DNA of 64,000 bases from SYFY01 sp041752315 (GCA_041752315.1 JBGSHJ010000020.1:1-64000); one strand, 5' to 3'. Positions 27,288-36,483 are shown, counted from the first letter of the stretch. Notes: a model not told the origin generated them from the sequence alone. Made by a program: numbers and translations.

Positions 27288-29024
27288 ATGGACTATCAAC
27301 CGCCAGAACGCGATATCGAGTTTCTTCTGAATCGCGTGTTTTGCCTTGCCGAGGAATGGAGCGGTACACCGTCACTCGAGGATTTTACTGCCGATGTGCT
27401 GAGTGCAGTGGTTGCTGAAGGCGGGCGTGTCGCTCGCGAAGTGCTGGCGCCATTGAACCGGATTGCCGACACGGAAGGATGTCGTTGGGTGGATGGTGCA
27501 GTAACCACGCCGCCGGGCTTCAAGTCTGCTTTCAGTGAATTTGCTGCCGGTGGCTGGTTGGGCCTGTCCGGCAATCCCGATTTTGCCGGCCAGGGTATGC
27601 CCAAGACGCTGGGCTGCGTGGTTGAAGAAATGTTCTGGGCTGCAAACCCCAGCCTTTACCTGTATGGCACGCTCAGCGTTGGTGCGGCGCTGTGCATAGA
27701 CTCCCATGGAACGCCTTCGCAGAAGCAGGTTTATCTGCCACGGCTCTACGCTGGCACCTGGACTGGCACCATGTGCCTTACCGAAGCACATGCCGGTACG
27801 GATCTTGGCATCATACGGACACGCGCAGAGCCGCGACCGGACGGAACCTGGTCGATAACCGGGACCAAGATCTTCATCACCAGTGGTGAACACGATCTGG
27901 CAGCCAACATCATCCATCTGGTGCTCGCCAGACTGCCGGATGCGCCTGGAGGGACACGAGGCATTTCACTCTTCATCGTTCCGAAGTATCTGCATGATGA
28001 TTCGGGCCAAGTGGGCAAGCGGAACCCTGCTTCCAGTGGTTCGATCGAACACAAGATGGGCATCCACGGCAGCGCAACCAACGTGATGAACTTCGACGGT
28101 GCAACCGGTTACCTGATCGGTGAAGCCAATGCGGGACTGGCCTGCATGTTCACGATGATGAACTACGAGCGGCTGTCGGTAGGATTGCAGGGTTTGGGTG
28201 CGTCAGAAGCCGCGTGGCAGTTTGCATCCCGCTATGCTCGCGAGCGTTTGCAGAGTCGTTCCCCTTCGGGCATCCAGAATCCGGCGGCGGCAGCTGATCC
28301 ACTGCTGGTCCACCCGGATGTACGACGGATGTTGCTGACGATTCGCGCGTGGACGGAAGGTGGTCGCGCCTTTGCGATGCTGGTTGGTCGCGAACTCGAC
28401 CGTTCGAAGTTCCAGGGTAACCGCCAGGCGCAGGTCTTCTCGGAATTGCTGACACCGATTGCCAAGGCATTCCTGACGGACAAGGGCTTTGAATCTGCAG
28501 TCCTTGCACAACAGATCTACGGTGGTCACGGCTATATCAGTGAGTGGGGCGTTGAGCAACTGGTCAGGGATTCGCGCATCGCACAGATCTACGAAGGTAC
28601 CAACGGCGTGCAGGCAATGGACCTCATCGGCCGCAAGGTGCTCAGAGACGGTGGTACGACGTTGCGAGCATTTCTGGCCACGCTGTCGCCACACGATCTG
28701 ACCGAAGAATTTCGTGCTGCATTCAACGACGGCATCAACCGCCTGCTCCGGACTACCGAGGCGCTGGCGAAACGCAGTGCACAGGATGTAAATCTTCCAG
28801 GTGCAGTGGCGACGGACTATCTCGAACTGTCGGCACTGGTGATATTCGCCTGGCTCTGGGGGCGAATGGCTGAAACTGCCATTGGTACGCCGCTTGCCGA
28901 ATCAAAACTTCAAACGGCCAGATTTTATTACGCTCGCCTGTTGCCGCGGATTCTCTCGCTGGAAGCAGCCATAGCGGCTTCCTCCGATGTGGTCATGGGG
29001 CCGGATCCGGCCTCTTTCGAATAA
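27288..29024 (+). CDS. Long acyl-CoA dehydrogenase, tandem paralogue
   Basis: Dehydrogenase of 578 residues with the same architecture as its upstream neighbour: CLTEAHAGTDLGIIRTRAE, FTMMNYERLSVGLQGLGASE and the catalytic AQIYEGTNGVQAMDLIGRK. GGGGAG precedes the ATG. The two proteins are clearly related throughout, so the pair arose by duplication, yet they differ enough to suggest different substrates. The stop lies 9 bp from the convergent lipoprotein gene. Confidence 0.9.
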   Translation: MDYQPPERDIEFLLNRVFCLAEEWSGTPSLEDFTADVLSAVVAEGGRVAREVLAPLNRIADTEGCRWVDGAVTTPPGFKSAFSEFAAGGWLGLSGNPDFAGQGMPKTLGCVVEEMFWAANPSLYLYGTLSVGAALCIDSHGTPSQKQVYLPRLYAGTWTGTMCLTEAHAGTDLGIIRTRAEPRPDGTWSITGTKIFITSGEHDLAANIIHLVLARLPDAPGGTRGISLFIVPKYLHDDSGQVGKRNPASSGSIEHKMGIHGSATNVMNFDGATGYLIGEANAGLACMFTMMNYERLSVGLQGLGASEAAWQFASRYARERLQSRSPSGIQNPAAAADPLLVHPDVRRMLLTIRAWTEGGRAFAMLVGRELDRSKFQGNRQAQVFSELLTPIAKAFLTDKGFESAVLAQQIYGGHGYISEWGVEQLVRDSRIAQIYEGTNGVQAMDLIGRKVLRDGGTTLRAFLATLSPHDLTEEFRAAFNDGINRLLRTTEALAKRSAQDVNLPGAVATDYLELSALVIFAWLWGRMAETAIGTPLAESKLQTARFYYARLLPRILSLEAAIAASSDVVMGPDPASFE

Positions 29025-29033
29025 GCTGGCGAG

Positions 29034-29825
29034 TCAGTTCGATGTTGGGATCACCGGGCAGGGATGTTCCTTCCGGGTTGGATCGCAGACCGTGATGGCC
29101 TTCAGATAGACGCTGAAGCCACCGATGGTCTCCTTTTCCACAGGTGGTTCGATGGGCATGCCATCCTTGTCCGGTGGAAAGGGCGGGGTGCGAATCGAGC
29201 GGGTGATCGTGTAAAACGCGGCGTTGCCCTGAATGACCTTGATCATCGTCAGTTGACCCAGGTTGGACACCGCCTGTCTGGGGCAGACGATCAGTGCGAC
29301 GGCACTGGGATAGCCGTTTTCGAACCCGGAGGCAATGGGGTGAAATGCACCACCACTGCATGCAGCCAGCGTGTCCTTCCTGAGTTCATCGAGAAATTCC
29401 AGTGGATCGGCAACCGGGGTTCCCAACAGTCGTTCGAAGGTGATCTTTTCCGACCAGCCGCCCTCGGCTTCCAGCGCTTCGCTGCTTTGGGTTGCGGCAC
29501 CCTGGCCAGCAGTGGCCGGCTCCCGAGCCCGGACTGGAACAAACTCGGCCATCTTCAATGTGCGGGTGACTGTCCCGCCAATCTGCACCCAGCCAACTGG
29601 CGGGGCGCCCAGCAACTGTTCCTCCTGAAGCGATGTGACCATTTCAGAAGAGGGTCCGGACGTGGGGCCAGCGGCAGGGTTTATCGGTGTCGTCACCGGA
29701 GTGCTGGCGCAAGCGCTCAATGACAGTGCCGCGCAGCAAAACAAACGGCCCAACGCAAAGTGGCTCTGTTGTTTGATGCTGGCAGCGTCAGTGCGGTTGA
29801 TTCGTCTGCCGGTGAGTGATGGCAT
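29034..29825 (-). CDS. Putative outer-membrane or periplasmic lipoprotein
   Basis: Protein of 263 residues with an N-terminal hydrophobic segment and lipobox LSACAS near residues 36-41. A Pro/Thr/Ser-rich linker and a globular domain with CPRQAVSNLGQLTMIKVIQG follow. The n-region before the signal is unusually long (about 27 residues) with no better ATG start inside it. No family is recognised. It is the last gene of a leftward run beginning at about 34.66 kb, 49 bp after the nucleoside hydrolase gene. Confidence 0.7.
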   Translation of the reverse strand: MPSLTGRRINRTDAASIKQQSHFALGRLFCCAALSLSACASTPVTTPINPAAGPTSGPSSEMVTSLQEEQLLGAPPVGWVQIGGTVTRTLKMAEFVPVRAREPATAGQGAATQSSEALEAEGGWSEKITFERLLGTPVADPLEFLDELRKDTLAACSGGAFHPIASGFENGYPSAVALIVCPRQAVSNLGQLTMIKVIQGNAAFYTITRSIRTPPFPPDKDGMPIEPPVEKETIGGFSVYLKAITVCDPTRKEHPCPVIPTSN

Positions 29826-29874
29826 CAGTTCTCTCGCATGGTCTGAAAAGTGCGTAGTGGATCAGCAGCTTTGG

Positions 29875-30780
29875 TCAATAAACGCTGTCGACCACATCCT
29901 TGATGAATGCGGATGCACCACCTTCGGTGAAGCCTGTGCAATAGTCGATACGCTGGCCAGCAAAGTTCGCGTCACACTCGAGCCAGGAACTGCCACGAGA
30001 TCTTGGAGTGATGCGCCATCCACGAGCCTGCGTGACAAAGTATTCCGGATGTTTGAGCAATGCTATCGCGGCAGAATCCCAGGGGTGAAAACCGCTATCC
30101 GACGGAAATGTAGTTGTCCAGTAACGGCACCAGGCCAGAGAGCGTTCGTGGAAATAGTTCGCGATGTCTGTCCCTCGACGAGCGATGGTCTCGAGATCCT
30201 GCTCGGTGACACAAACCTGGCTGGTGAGTTCGAATCCGGCGAGCACGACATGTGTGCGTGGTGCTGCAGCGGAAAGCATCAACCGGGCGGCGGCCACATC
30301 GTTCTCGAAGTTGAAGTCCTGGACTGGACCGGCAGTACCGATATGGAAACGGGCACCCTCCGAGCGTCCAGCGACGATGATGAGCTTCGTGATCCGGGCA
30401 AATGCATCCGGATGATGCTGTGCCAGGAGTCCCATGTTGGTCAGCGGGCCAATGGCGGCAATCGCGCAGGGTTCCTGCATGAGCAGGCTGGCCATGCCCT
30501 CGACTGCTTCGTTGGTTGATTCATCCTTGGACATCGGAACTGTTGCGCCACGAAGAACCGGGACTGCCGCCGACTTCAACGCAACGATTTGTCTGGCCAC
30601 TTGAAACACGGCCTCTTGCGGCGCGTTGCCAAACACGGTGCTGATGAGACGCAGGTCCAGAAGCGGTGAATTCAGGGCTTCGGCGATCGCGAAGCCATCG
30701 TCGATATCACGTGGACGCCCCTCGTGATGTACCCCCAGGGCGACATCGGTGTCGATGATGAGAGGCGTGGCAGAGGTCAT
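29875..30780 (-). CDS. Nucleoside hydrolase
   Basis: Inosine/uridine-preferring nucleoside hydrolase family, 301 residues, cytoplasmic. The calcium-binding aspartate cluster is seen as IIDTDVALG followed by RDIDDGFAIAEAL, with a short insertion between the two halves as in one subgroup of the family. AIGPLTNMGLLAQ and the late segment GFHPWDSAAIALLKHPEYF are further family blocks. It cleaves the N-glycosidic bond of nucleosides to base and sugar. The start overlaps the stop of the kinase-like gene by 4 bases, so a linked pathway is likely. Confidence 0.88.
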   Translation of the reverse strand: MTSATPLIIDTDVALGVHHEGRPRDIDDGFAIAEALNSPLLDLRLISTVFGNAPQEAVFQVARQIVALKSAAVPVLRGATVPMSKDESTNEAVEGMASLLMQEPCAIAAIGPLTNMGLLAQHHPDAFARITKLIIVAGRSEGARFHIGTAGPVQDFNFENDVAAARLMLSAAAPRTHVVLAGFELTSQVCVTEQDLETIARRGTDIANYFHERSLAWCRYWTTTFPSDSGFHPWDSAAIALLKHPEYFVTQARGWRITPRSRGSSWLECDANFAGQRIDYCTGFTEGGASAFIKDVVDSVY

Positions 30781-31775
30781 GAATTGATCATCATGCGTGC
30801 AGTTTCGAGCCAGGTGCGTTTTTGATCGCTGGTGGCCTGAAGTGGCAATTGGGCCACCCCCAGCAGGCGGCGAATGATCTCCATGGCGGCAAAACGAATG
30901 GTGAGGCCGTACTCGAAACCCGGTGGGGTGACATAGGAGCGCAAGGTGCCCATGATGTCCTGTTGTGAAAAGCCCGCAAACGTCAGGTGCGCGACAAACA
31001 CGCCCACGTCAAATTCAGGAGGGCCGAAAAAGGCGAACTCGGGATCGATGATCATGACGCCAAGACGATCATTGCGCAGCCAGCTGCCCGGATAGAAGTC
31101 GCCATGCAGCAGACGAGGTTGCGAGGCGTGGTTGGTCCTGCCGAGATAGATTTCACCTAGGGTGGCCGCAAGATCGTTCAGCTGTGAGTCCATCTGGAGC
31201 CGCGCTGCGATATCAGCAAGTGACGGATCGATGGCTGCGCCGTTGTCAGCCTGGAGAGGAATCACAAAGATGTGCGCGTGATTCAAGGTGCGCATCGCAT
31301 CGTTGGTGAAACAGGTGGCATCGACGTTGTGAAGGCTGTGCAGTCGCCAAAGCCAGTAGACCAGTGCGGTGTACACCCCCCGATCGCTGGCGGCCATGCC
31401 GTTGTTTGCGTAGACATCGAGCATATCCGCGCCGCGACCGACGTCTTCAAGCATCATCAGCCGGAGTTCCTGTGCAAATCCCAGGCAGCGCGGCATGCGC
31501 ATGCGCAGCGGTCCATCGGCCTCGATGGCCCGATAGAACTGATTTTCGACAACGATCCGCTGCTGGGGAGCCGCAATCTGAGGGTATTTTTCCACGTACG
31601 GTACGGATTGTTTGAGGATGAACGTGCGGGAGCCTGTTTCTGCCCGCAACGTCCGGTTCATGTTGCCTTCGCCGGCCGGAGTGAGCCGGTGAATGACCTC
31701 GCCAGGCAACAGCCACCCGAGCTGCTGACAATGGGCATTGATGGCCCGCAGGTTTTCCGGCGCCAACTCCACCAT
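30777..31775 (-). CDS. Aminoglycoside-phosphotransferase-fold kinase, MTR-kinase-like
   Basis: Protein of 332 residues. The glycine-rich nucleotide loop is RLTPAGEGNMNRTLRAE, the ATP lysine lies in TFILKQSVPYVEKYP, the catalytic loop is RLLHGDFYPGSWLR near residue 220, and the metal site is VMIIDPEFAFFGPPEFDVG. These features are those of methylthioribose kinase and choline-kinase-like enzymes; the KQSVPYVEKYP and DPEF segments are close to MtnK. Overlaps with both neighbours (1 base upstream with the cyclase gene, 4 bases downstream with the nucleoside hydrolase) show a tight operon. It could phosphorylate a sugar released by the hydrolase. Confidence 0.82.
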   Translation of the reverse strand: MVELAPENLRAINAHCQQLGWLLPGEVIHRLTPAGEGNMNRTLRAETGSRTFILKQSVPYVEKYPQIAAPQQRIVVENQFYRAIEADGPLRMRMPRCLGFAQELRLMMLEDVGRGADMLDVYANNGMAASDRGVYTALVYWLWRLHSLHNVDATCFTNDAMRTLNHAHIFVIPLQADNGAAIDPSLADIAARLQMDSQLNDLAATLGEIYLGRTNHASQPRLLHGDFYPGSWLRNDRLGVMIIDPEFAFFGPPEFDVGVFVAHLTFAGFSQQDIMGTLRSYVTPPGFEYGLTIRFAAMEIIRRLLGVAQLPLQATSDQKRTWLETARMMINS

Positions 31776-32716
31776 CAGCGGATGGCCACTGGATTGATCA
31801 CGGCCTGAACTGCGCCGACAAAACGGGGGACCCCAAGGACAAAGAGGAATTCGCTGACTGCGTCTGCAGCAAGTTCCCGGGTGTCCATGTTTTCGAGAAT
31901 GTAGACCCCATTTTTGGCCAGCAGCTCCGGATGTACCGGGAATGCCTGTGCGGCATCTTCGGAAGGAAGCACTTCAAGCGCCCATGTGTCCGAGCCTACG
32001 GCAACAACACCGAGCCCGGCGAGATACCTTGCACCACCAACACCAAGGCCCGGCTCGCCGGACATGAATCTGGCAGGGTCGGCGTCCATCACATTCAGCC
32101 AACCGGTGTGAAACAGCACCACGTCACCTTTGCTGATGGTCACTCCCTGTGCCTTGGCGATGGCCTCGATTTCCGCCTGGTTGATCGCTGTTCCGGCGGG
32201 GACGATGTCGACTCCCAGATGCCGCGCAACATCCAGCAATACACCACGAGTCGCAATCGGTGGCAGGTTGTGGATGGCAAGCTTTTTCAGGCCAGTGCTG
32301 GCAACAAAGTCCCTGGCGTGATTCCCGTTGTAGTAGGTGTGGTTGATACCCATGTGACCGAGGCCGTCGAGCTGGCTGCCGATCCCCATCCAGAAGTTCA
32401 GCAGATCATCGTTCCCGGTAGCCTTGTTGCTCCCAAGCGGAGTGCCGGTGCCATCAGACAGCTGCAGGACGGTCAATGAAAAGGAGCGTGGTGGATACGC
32501 CGGGGACTGCGGCCCGGTCTCCACTCCAAGCCGGTATGTCTTGCCTCGTGTGACGAGCCTGGCGGCTTCGATCAGTTTTTCCGCTGACTGGTTGTTCAAT
32601 GCCCCGAGGGTGTCGTCGGCGCCGTAACGAGAGGGGTACCAGTCTTCCGCGGCAAGAACGGAGTGACAAAACAGTGCACAGGCTACCAAAATGCCGGACA
32701 TGATCATTCGCTTCAT
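31775..32716 (-). CDS. Secreted cyclase-family (kynurenine-formamidase-like) hydrolase
   Basis: Protein of 313 residues with signal peptide MKRMIMSGILVACALFCHSV ending near residue 23 and the ribosome site GGGAG at 32716. The metal-dependent amidohydrolase-like fold (PF04199) is indicated by WMGIGSQLDGLGHMGINHTY, which replaces the HxGTHxD motif as in one subgroup, by GDVVLFHTGWLNV, and by the C-terminal FVLGVPRFVGAVQAVINPVA. The usual reaction is hydrolysis of cyclic or formyl amides or lactones; here it would occur in the periplasm. Substrate is unknown. Its stop overlaps the start of the kinase gene. Confidence 0.82.
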   Translation of the reverse strand: MKRMIMSGILVACALFCHSVLAAEDWYPSRYGADDTLGALNNQSAEKLIEAARLVTRGKTYRLGVETGPQSPAYPPRSFSLTVLQLSDGTGTPLGSNKATGNDDLLNFWMGIGSQLDGLGHMGINHTYYNGNHARDFVASTGLKKLAIHNLPPIATRGVLLDVARHLGVDIVPAGTAINQAEIEAIAKAQGVTISKGDVVLFHTGWLNVMDADPARFMSGEPGLGVGGARYLAGLGVVAVGSDTWALEVLPSEDAAQAFPVHPELLAKNGVYILENMDTRELAADAVSEFLFVLGVPRFVGAVQAVINPVAIR

Positions 32717-32747
32717 ATGCTCTCCCTGTTCAATCACTGGCAGTGTT

Positions 32748-34160
32748 TCATTGGCTGTTCTGCCGAGTCCGCAATCGCTCCGGCAGGCGTCGATAGATGT
32801 CCCCGAATGCACCGTTGGACATGATGACGATATGTCGACGCGCCTTTGCCGGTTTGGCCAGGTGGTCCATCAACTCGTCGAGATCATCAAAGAGGCGAGA
32901 TGGCACTACACATTCGTCGACGAGCGAGGCCAGATCCCATTTGATGTTCTCGCCTCGATACCAGATGGCCGAGTCCGCAGGTGAACAGCAGGTGATCAGG
33001 TCATGACGGAGCGTACCGAGTGACATGGTATGTGTCCGGGGTTCGATGACTGCGATGATCTCATCACTGCCAACGGCGCGTCGCAGACCCTGCAACGTGG
33101 TACGAATGGCTGTCGGGTGATGTGCGAAGTCGTCATAGACCCGCGTGCGCTCATCTTCATGGATGAGCTCCATCCGGCGCTTCACACCCTTGAACTGGCC
33201 GAGAGCCTCGATGCTGACGTTAGGCGCGACACCGGCATGGCGTGCTGCTGCAATGGCCGCCAGTGCGTTGTTGACGTTGTGAACACCAAGCAGGGACCAG
33301 CGGACAGTACCCAGCGGAACATCGTTGATGCAGACCGTGAAAGTGCTGCAATCGGACGCGGCATCATGTGCGTGCAAGCGTTCGCCATTGTCGCGTTCGT
33401 GCGGATGTTTGATCCGGCCACTGCCAAATCGGAGCACCTGGGTCCAGCAGCCTCGTTTGAGTACATCATCGACGTTCGTGTCGGCGGTCGGGGCGATCAC
33501 CAGACCGGAGGCTGGCACTGTCCGCAGCAACAGATGGAATTGCGCCTGGATCGCTTCGAGATCCGGAAAGATATCGGCGTGGTCATGTTCGAGGTTGTTG
33601 ATGATCAGCGTGCGGGGACGATAGTGCAGGAACTTGGAGCGGCGGTCGAAGTAGGATGTGTCGTACTCGTCAGCCTCCACCACAAAAAACGGCGTGGTGC
33701 CAAGTGCAGCCGAGTGACCGAAGTTCACCGGCACCCCGCCAATCAGGTAGCCCGGATCAAGACCTGCATAGTGCAGTATCCACGCCAGCATGGCGGTGGT
33801 GGTGCTTTTGCCGTGTGTGCCAGCAACAGCGAGCACAAACCGGTCACGCATCAGCGTCTCGCCGAGCCAGGCTGCCCCAGACGTATAAGGCAGGCCGGAC
33901 TCGAGAACGAACTCGACACCCGGATGACCACGGGGCAGACCTGCGTTGCCAACGATGACCAGATCCGGTCTGGGTTCGAGCTGAGCCACGTCGAACCCTT
34001 CGAAGACCGCGATTTGTGCCTCTCGCAGTTGATCGCTCATGGGGGGATAGAGCTTTTTGTCGCTACCACTGACCTGAAATCCTGCAGCCTTGGCCAGCAG
34101 GGCGATGCTACCCATCAGCGTGCCGCCGATACCGAGAATGTAGATGCGACCGAGACTCAT
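32748..34160 (-). CDS. mpl: UDP-N-acetylmuramate:tripeptide ligase (murein recycling)
   Basis: Attaches L-Ala-gamma-D-Glu-meso-DAP recovered from old peptidoglycan to UDP-MurNAc. The protein has 470 residues with Mur-ligase layout: N-terminal Rossmann part (IYILGIGGTLMGSIALLAKA), ATP P-loop VAGTHGKSTTTAMLAWI near 108, VEADEYDTSYFDRRSKF near 167 and a C-terminal ligand domain. The start at 34160 forms an ATGA overlap with the stop of the upstream membrane protein gene, which excludes longer in-frame starts. Confidence 0.94.
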   Translation of the reverse strand: MSLGRIYILGIGGTLMGSIALLAKAAGFQVSGSDKKLYPPMSDQLREAQIAVFEGFDVAQLEPRPDLVIVGNAGLPRGHPGVEFVLESGLPYTSGAAWLGETLMRDRFVLAVAGTHGKSTTTAMLAWILHYAGLDPGYLIGGVPVNFGHSAALGTTPFFVVEADEYDTSYFDRRSKFLHYRPRTLIINNLEHDHADIFPDLEAIQAQFHLLLRTVPASGLVIAPTADTNVDDVLKRGCWTQVLRFGSGRIKHPHERDNGERLHAHDAASDCSTFTVCINDVPLGTVRWSLLGVHNVNNALAAIAAARHAGVAPNVSIEALGQFKGVKRRMELIHEDERTRVYDDFAHHPTAIRTTLQGLRRAVGSDEIIAVIEPRTHTMSLGTLRHDLITCCSPADSAIWYRGENIKWDLASLVDECVVPSRLFDDLDELMDHLAKPAKARRHIVIMSNGAFGDIYRRLPERLRTRQNSQ

Positions 34161-34657
34161 TCGATCACCGCATTGCCGATGGCGGAACTGAACAGGGTCA
34201 TACCGAACGCAATGGCAATGCCAGCCAGAAAACGAACCTCCAGTGCCCGATGGAGGATGTGTCCGATGATCGTCATCGACCAGATGAAAAACATGAAGAG
34301 GAATGTTTGCCTGATTCCCGAGGTGACGTCGAGCACGACTGGCGACATGGTGCCGAGCAGTCCGGTCAGGAACAGGTCGCAGCCGAAAATTGCGGTCACG
34401 GTGGCTGCAAAACGCTGGTCCATGCTGCGCAGGTACAGGCTGATCCAGATCAGACAGGCGAGGGCAGCCTGCTGGGAGACGATGGACGTTGCCAGCTGCA
34501 TGGGTTCCGAGTCCGGTGACCACTGTATTGACAGCAATACACTCACGCTGACATTGGCAACAGCGATCATGGTCATGAACCATGCGGCAGTGGGCACCTG
34601 ACCCGGATGGGCGCGCAGGGTGCACAGGCGCCAGAATAGTGTGATGACGGGCAGCAT
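34157..34657 (-). CDS. Four-helix membrane protein upstream of mpl
   Basis: Protein of 166 residues beginning LPVITLFWRLCTLRAHPGQV, with about five hydrophobic helices across its length (for example AAWFMTMIAVANVSVSVLL and LFMFFIWSMTIIGHIL). It resembles a small unnamed gammaproteobacterial membrane family located near mpl; no function is known. The start at 34657 is taken because the preceding 40 residues encoded upstream are hydrophilic and non-conserved-looking. Coupled to mpl by a 4-base overlap; divergent from the phosphofructokinase gene. Confidence 0.72.
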   Translation of the reverse strand: MLPVITLFWRLCTLRAHPGQVPTAAWFMTMIAVANVSVSVLLSIQWSPDSEPMQLATSIVSQQAALACLIWISLYLRSMDQRFAATVTAIFGCDLFLTGLLGTMSPVVLDVTSGIRQTFLFMFFIWSMTIIGHILHRALEVRFLAGIAIAFGMTLFSSAIGNAVIE

Positions 34658-34800
34658 GTATTCCGTTATCCGGGAAGGACACCGTAAAAAAACGTCGAAA
34701 TTCTCGCACAGATCGGGACCTTCACGGAGAATGTTCGAGTTATTCGCGAGGCAATACTGCCTCGCTGGACGAGCCAATCAGCACAGGGACAGATACGCAC

Positions 34801-36060
34801 ATGGCCAACAAGCGAAACGCCTTTTACGCGCAATCCGGCGGCGTCACCGCCGTCATCAACGCATCGGCCTGCGGGGTCATCGAAACCGCTCGCAGGCACC
34901 GTGACCAGATTGGCAAGCTCCTCGCGGGGCGCAACGGAATTCTTGGCGCGCTGCGCGAGGAGTTGATCGATACCAGCAAGGAGACCGCCGCAGCCATTGC
35001 CGGTCTGCGCAAGACACCGAGCGGCGCTTTTGGATCCTGCCGTTACAAGCTGAAGTCATTCGAACAGAACCAGCGCGAATACGAGCGCCTCATCGAAGTG
35101 TTCAAGGCACACGATATTGGCTACTTTTTCTACAACGGGGGCGGCGACTCGCAGGACACAGCCAACAAGGTATCCCAGTTGGGCAAGCGGCTCGGTTATC
35201 CCGTGACTTGCATCGGCGTACCCAAAACCGTGGATAACGACCTGCCGTTTACGGACACCTGCCCGGGATTCGGGTCGGTTGCGAAGTATGTAGCGGTCTC
35301 GACCCGTGAAGCCGCGCTGGATGTCGCATCGATGTGTGAGACCTCGACGAAGGTTTTTGTGCTCGAAGTGATGGGCCGACACGCGGGCTGGATTGCGGCC
35401 GCAGCCGGGCTTGCGCAGGAAGAGCCGGATGATGCCCCACACGTGATCGTGTTGCCGGAAGTGGCGTTCGATGAATCCGCCTTCCTCGCCAAGGTGAAGT
35501 CGACGGTTGATCGGATTGGCTACTGTGTGATTGTCGTCAGCGAAGGAGCCCATTATGCAGATGGGCGGTTTCTCGCCGATGCAGGTAGCACGGATGCGTT
35601 TGGACACACTCAGCTTGGTGGTGTTGCACCGACCCTGGCTGCCTTGATCAAGGAGCATCTTGGTTACAAGTATCACTGGGCGGTGGCGGACTATCTGCAG
35701 CGGGCGGCTCGCCATATCGCGTCAAAAACAGACGTGGACCAGGCTTATGCCGTCGGTGCGGCTGCAGTGGAATTTGCCCTGGCGGGTAAAAATGCCGTAA
35801 TGCCGACCATCGTCCGGAAGAGCGATTCGCCGTACAAGTGGACGATCGGGGAGGCGAAGCTTGACAAGGTGGCAAACGTCGAACGCAAGATGCCAAAAAA
35901 CTTCATCACCAGGGATGGTTTCGGGATCACTGCCGCCGCGAGACGGTATCTTGCGCCGCTGATTGCAGGTGAGGACTACCCTGCCTACAAAAACGGATTA
36001 CCCCAGTACGTGCGGCTCAAGAACATCCTGGTGCCCAAAAAACTGCCGGAATTTGTATGA
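34801..36060 (+). CDS. pfp: PPi-dependent 6-phosphofructokinase
   Basis: Phosphofructokinase of 419 residues. The phosphoryl-donor site reads GGGDSQDT (about 113-120), with Asp where ATP enzymes have Gly, and PKTVDND (141-147) has the Lys typical of pyrophosphate users. The substrate motif MGRHAGWIA follows near 198. It uses PPi to phosphorylate fructose 6-phosphate reversibly, so it serves glycolysis and gluconeogenesis. The stop overlaps the start of a globin gene, and a membrane pyrophosphatase gene faces it 440 bp on, which points to PPi as a main energy carrier. Confidence 0.92.
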   Translation: MANKRNAFYAQSGGVTAVINASACGVIETARRHRDQIGKLLAGRNGILGALREELIDTSKETAAAIAGLRKTPSGAFGSCRYKLKSFEQNQREYERLIEVFKAHDIGYFFYNGGGDSQDTANKVSQLGKRLGYPVTCIGVPKTVDNDLPFTDTCPGFGSVAKYVAVSTREAALDVASMCETSTKVFVLEVMGRHAGWIAAAAGLAQEEPDDAPHVIVLPEVAFDESAFLAKVKSTVDRIGYCVIVVSEGAHYADGRFLADAGSTDAFGHTQLGGVAPTLAALIKEHLGYKYHWAVADYLQRAARHIASKTDVDQAYAVGAAAVEFALAGKNAVMPTIVRKSDSPYKWTIGEAKLDKVANVERKMPKNFITRDGFGITAAARRYLAPLIAGEDYPAYKNGLPQYVRLKNILVPKKLPEFV

Positions 36061-36452
36061 ATGGAGCACTGTTGGCATCGCTTGAACAGGCGGCAGAAAT
36101 AGCCGGTGACATTGCGCCTGCCATCTACAGCCGGTATTTCGAGCGATGCCCGGAGTCACAATCCATCATGGTGCATACGGACGAGCACATGCGCGGCCGA
36201 ATGATCGAGGAAGTCTATCGACTGCTGATGGCAGAGAGCGTCGACCACGAGCGTGAGTATCTGGTGTTCGAAACCAGCAATCATCGTGCCTACGGTGCGC
36301 AGTCGCACATGTACGAAAACCTGCTGCTGGCAACTCGGGACGTCGTGCAGAAGGCGCTGGGGACCGGCTATACCGGAGAAATGAAGGCGGCCTGGGAGCG
36401 CAGGCTCGAAGACCTGCTGGGAATCATCCGGCCCCTGACAGAGCAAACCTGA
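36057..36452 (+). CDS. Single-domain globin-like protein
   Basis: Protein of 131 residues, helical throughout. The pattern IAPAIYSRYFERCPESQSIM matches the A-C helices of bacterial globins, and SNHRAYGAQSHMYENLLLAT matches the F-G region, with H76 as the likely proximal heme ligand. The C-terminal GYTGEMKAAWERRLEDLLGI corresponds to helix H of flavohemoglobin-type globin domains. The distal-pocket residues are not canonical. It overlaps the PPi-phosphofructokinase stop by 4 bases (ATGA), so it is made with that enzyme. Possible roles are oxygen or NO sensing or protection. Confidence 0.72.
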   Translation: MNGALLASLEQAAEIAGDIAPAIYSRYFERCPESQSIMVHTDEHMRGRMIEEVYRLLMAESVDHEREYLVFETSNHRAYGAQSHMYENLLLATRDVVQKALGTGYTGEMKAAWERRLEDLLGIIRPLTEQT

Positions 36453-36459
36453 AGGAAGT

Positions 36460-36483
36460 GATCGCGGACCGAAGTCCGCGATC
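36460..36483. terminator. Bidirectional hairpin between globin and hppA
   Basis: Perfect 10-bp stem GATCGCGGAC/GTCCGCGATC with CGAA tetraloop (36460-36469, 36474-36483), 8 bases after the globin stop and 18 bases beyond the stop of the convergent hppA gene. No T run is present, so termination may be inefficient. Confidence 0.65.

Noticed and set aside
33030..34601. Rightward open frame of 523 codons antisense to mpl
   Set aside because: mpl has all Mur-ligase motifs on the other strand; the antisense translation lacks domains and its composition mirrors mpl codon bias.
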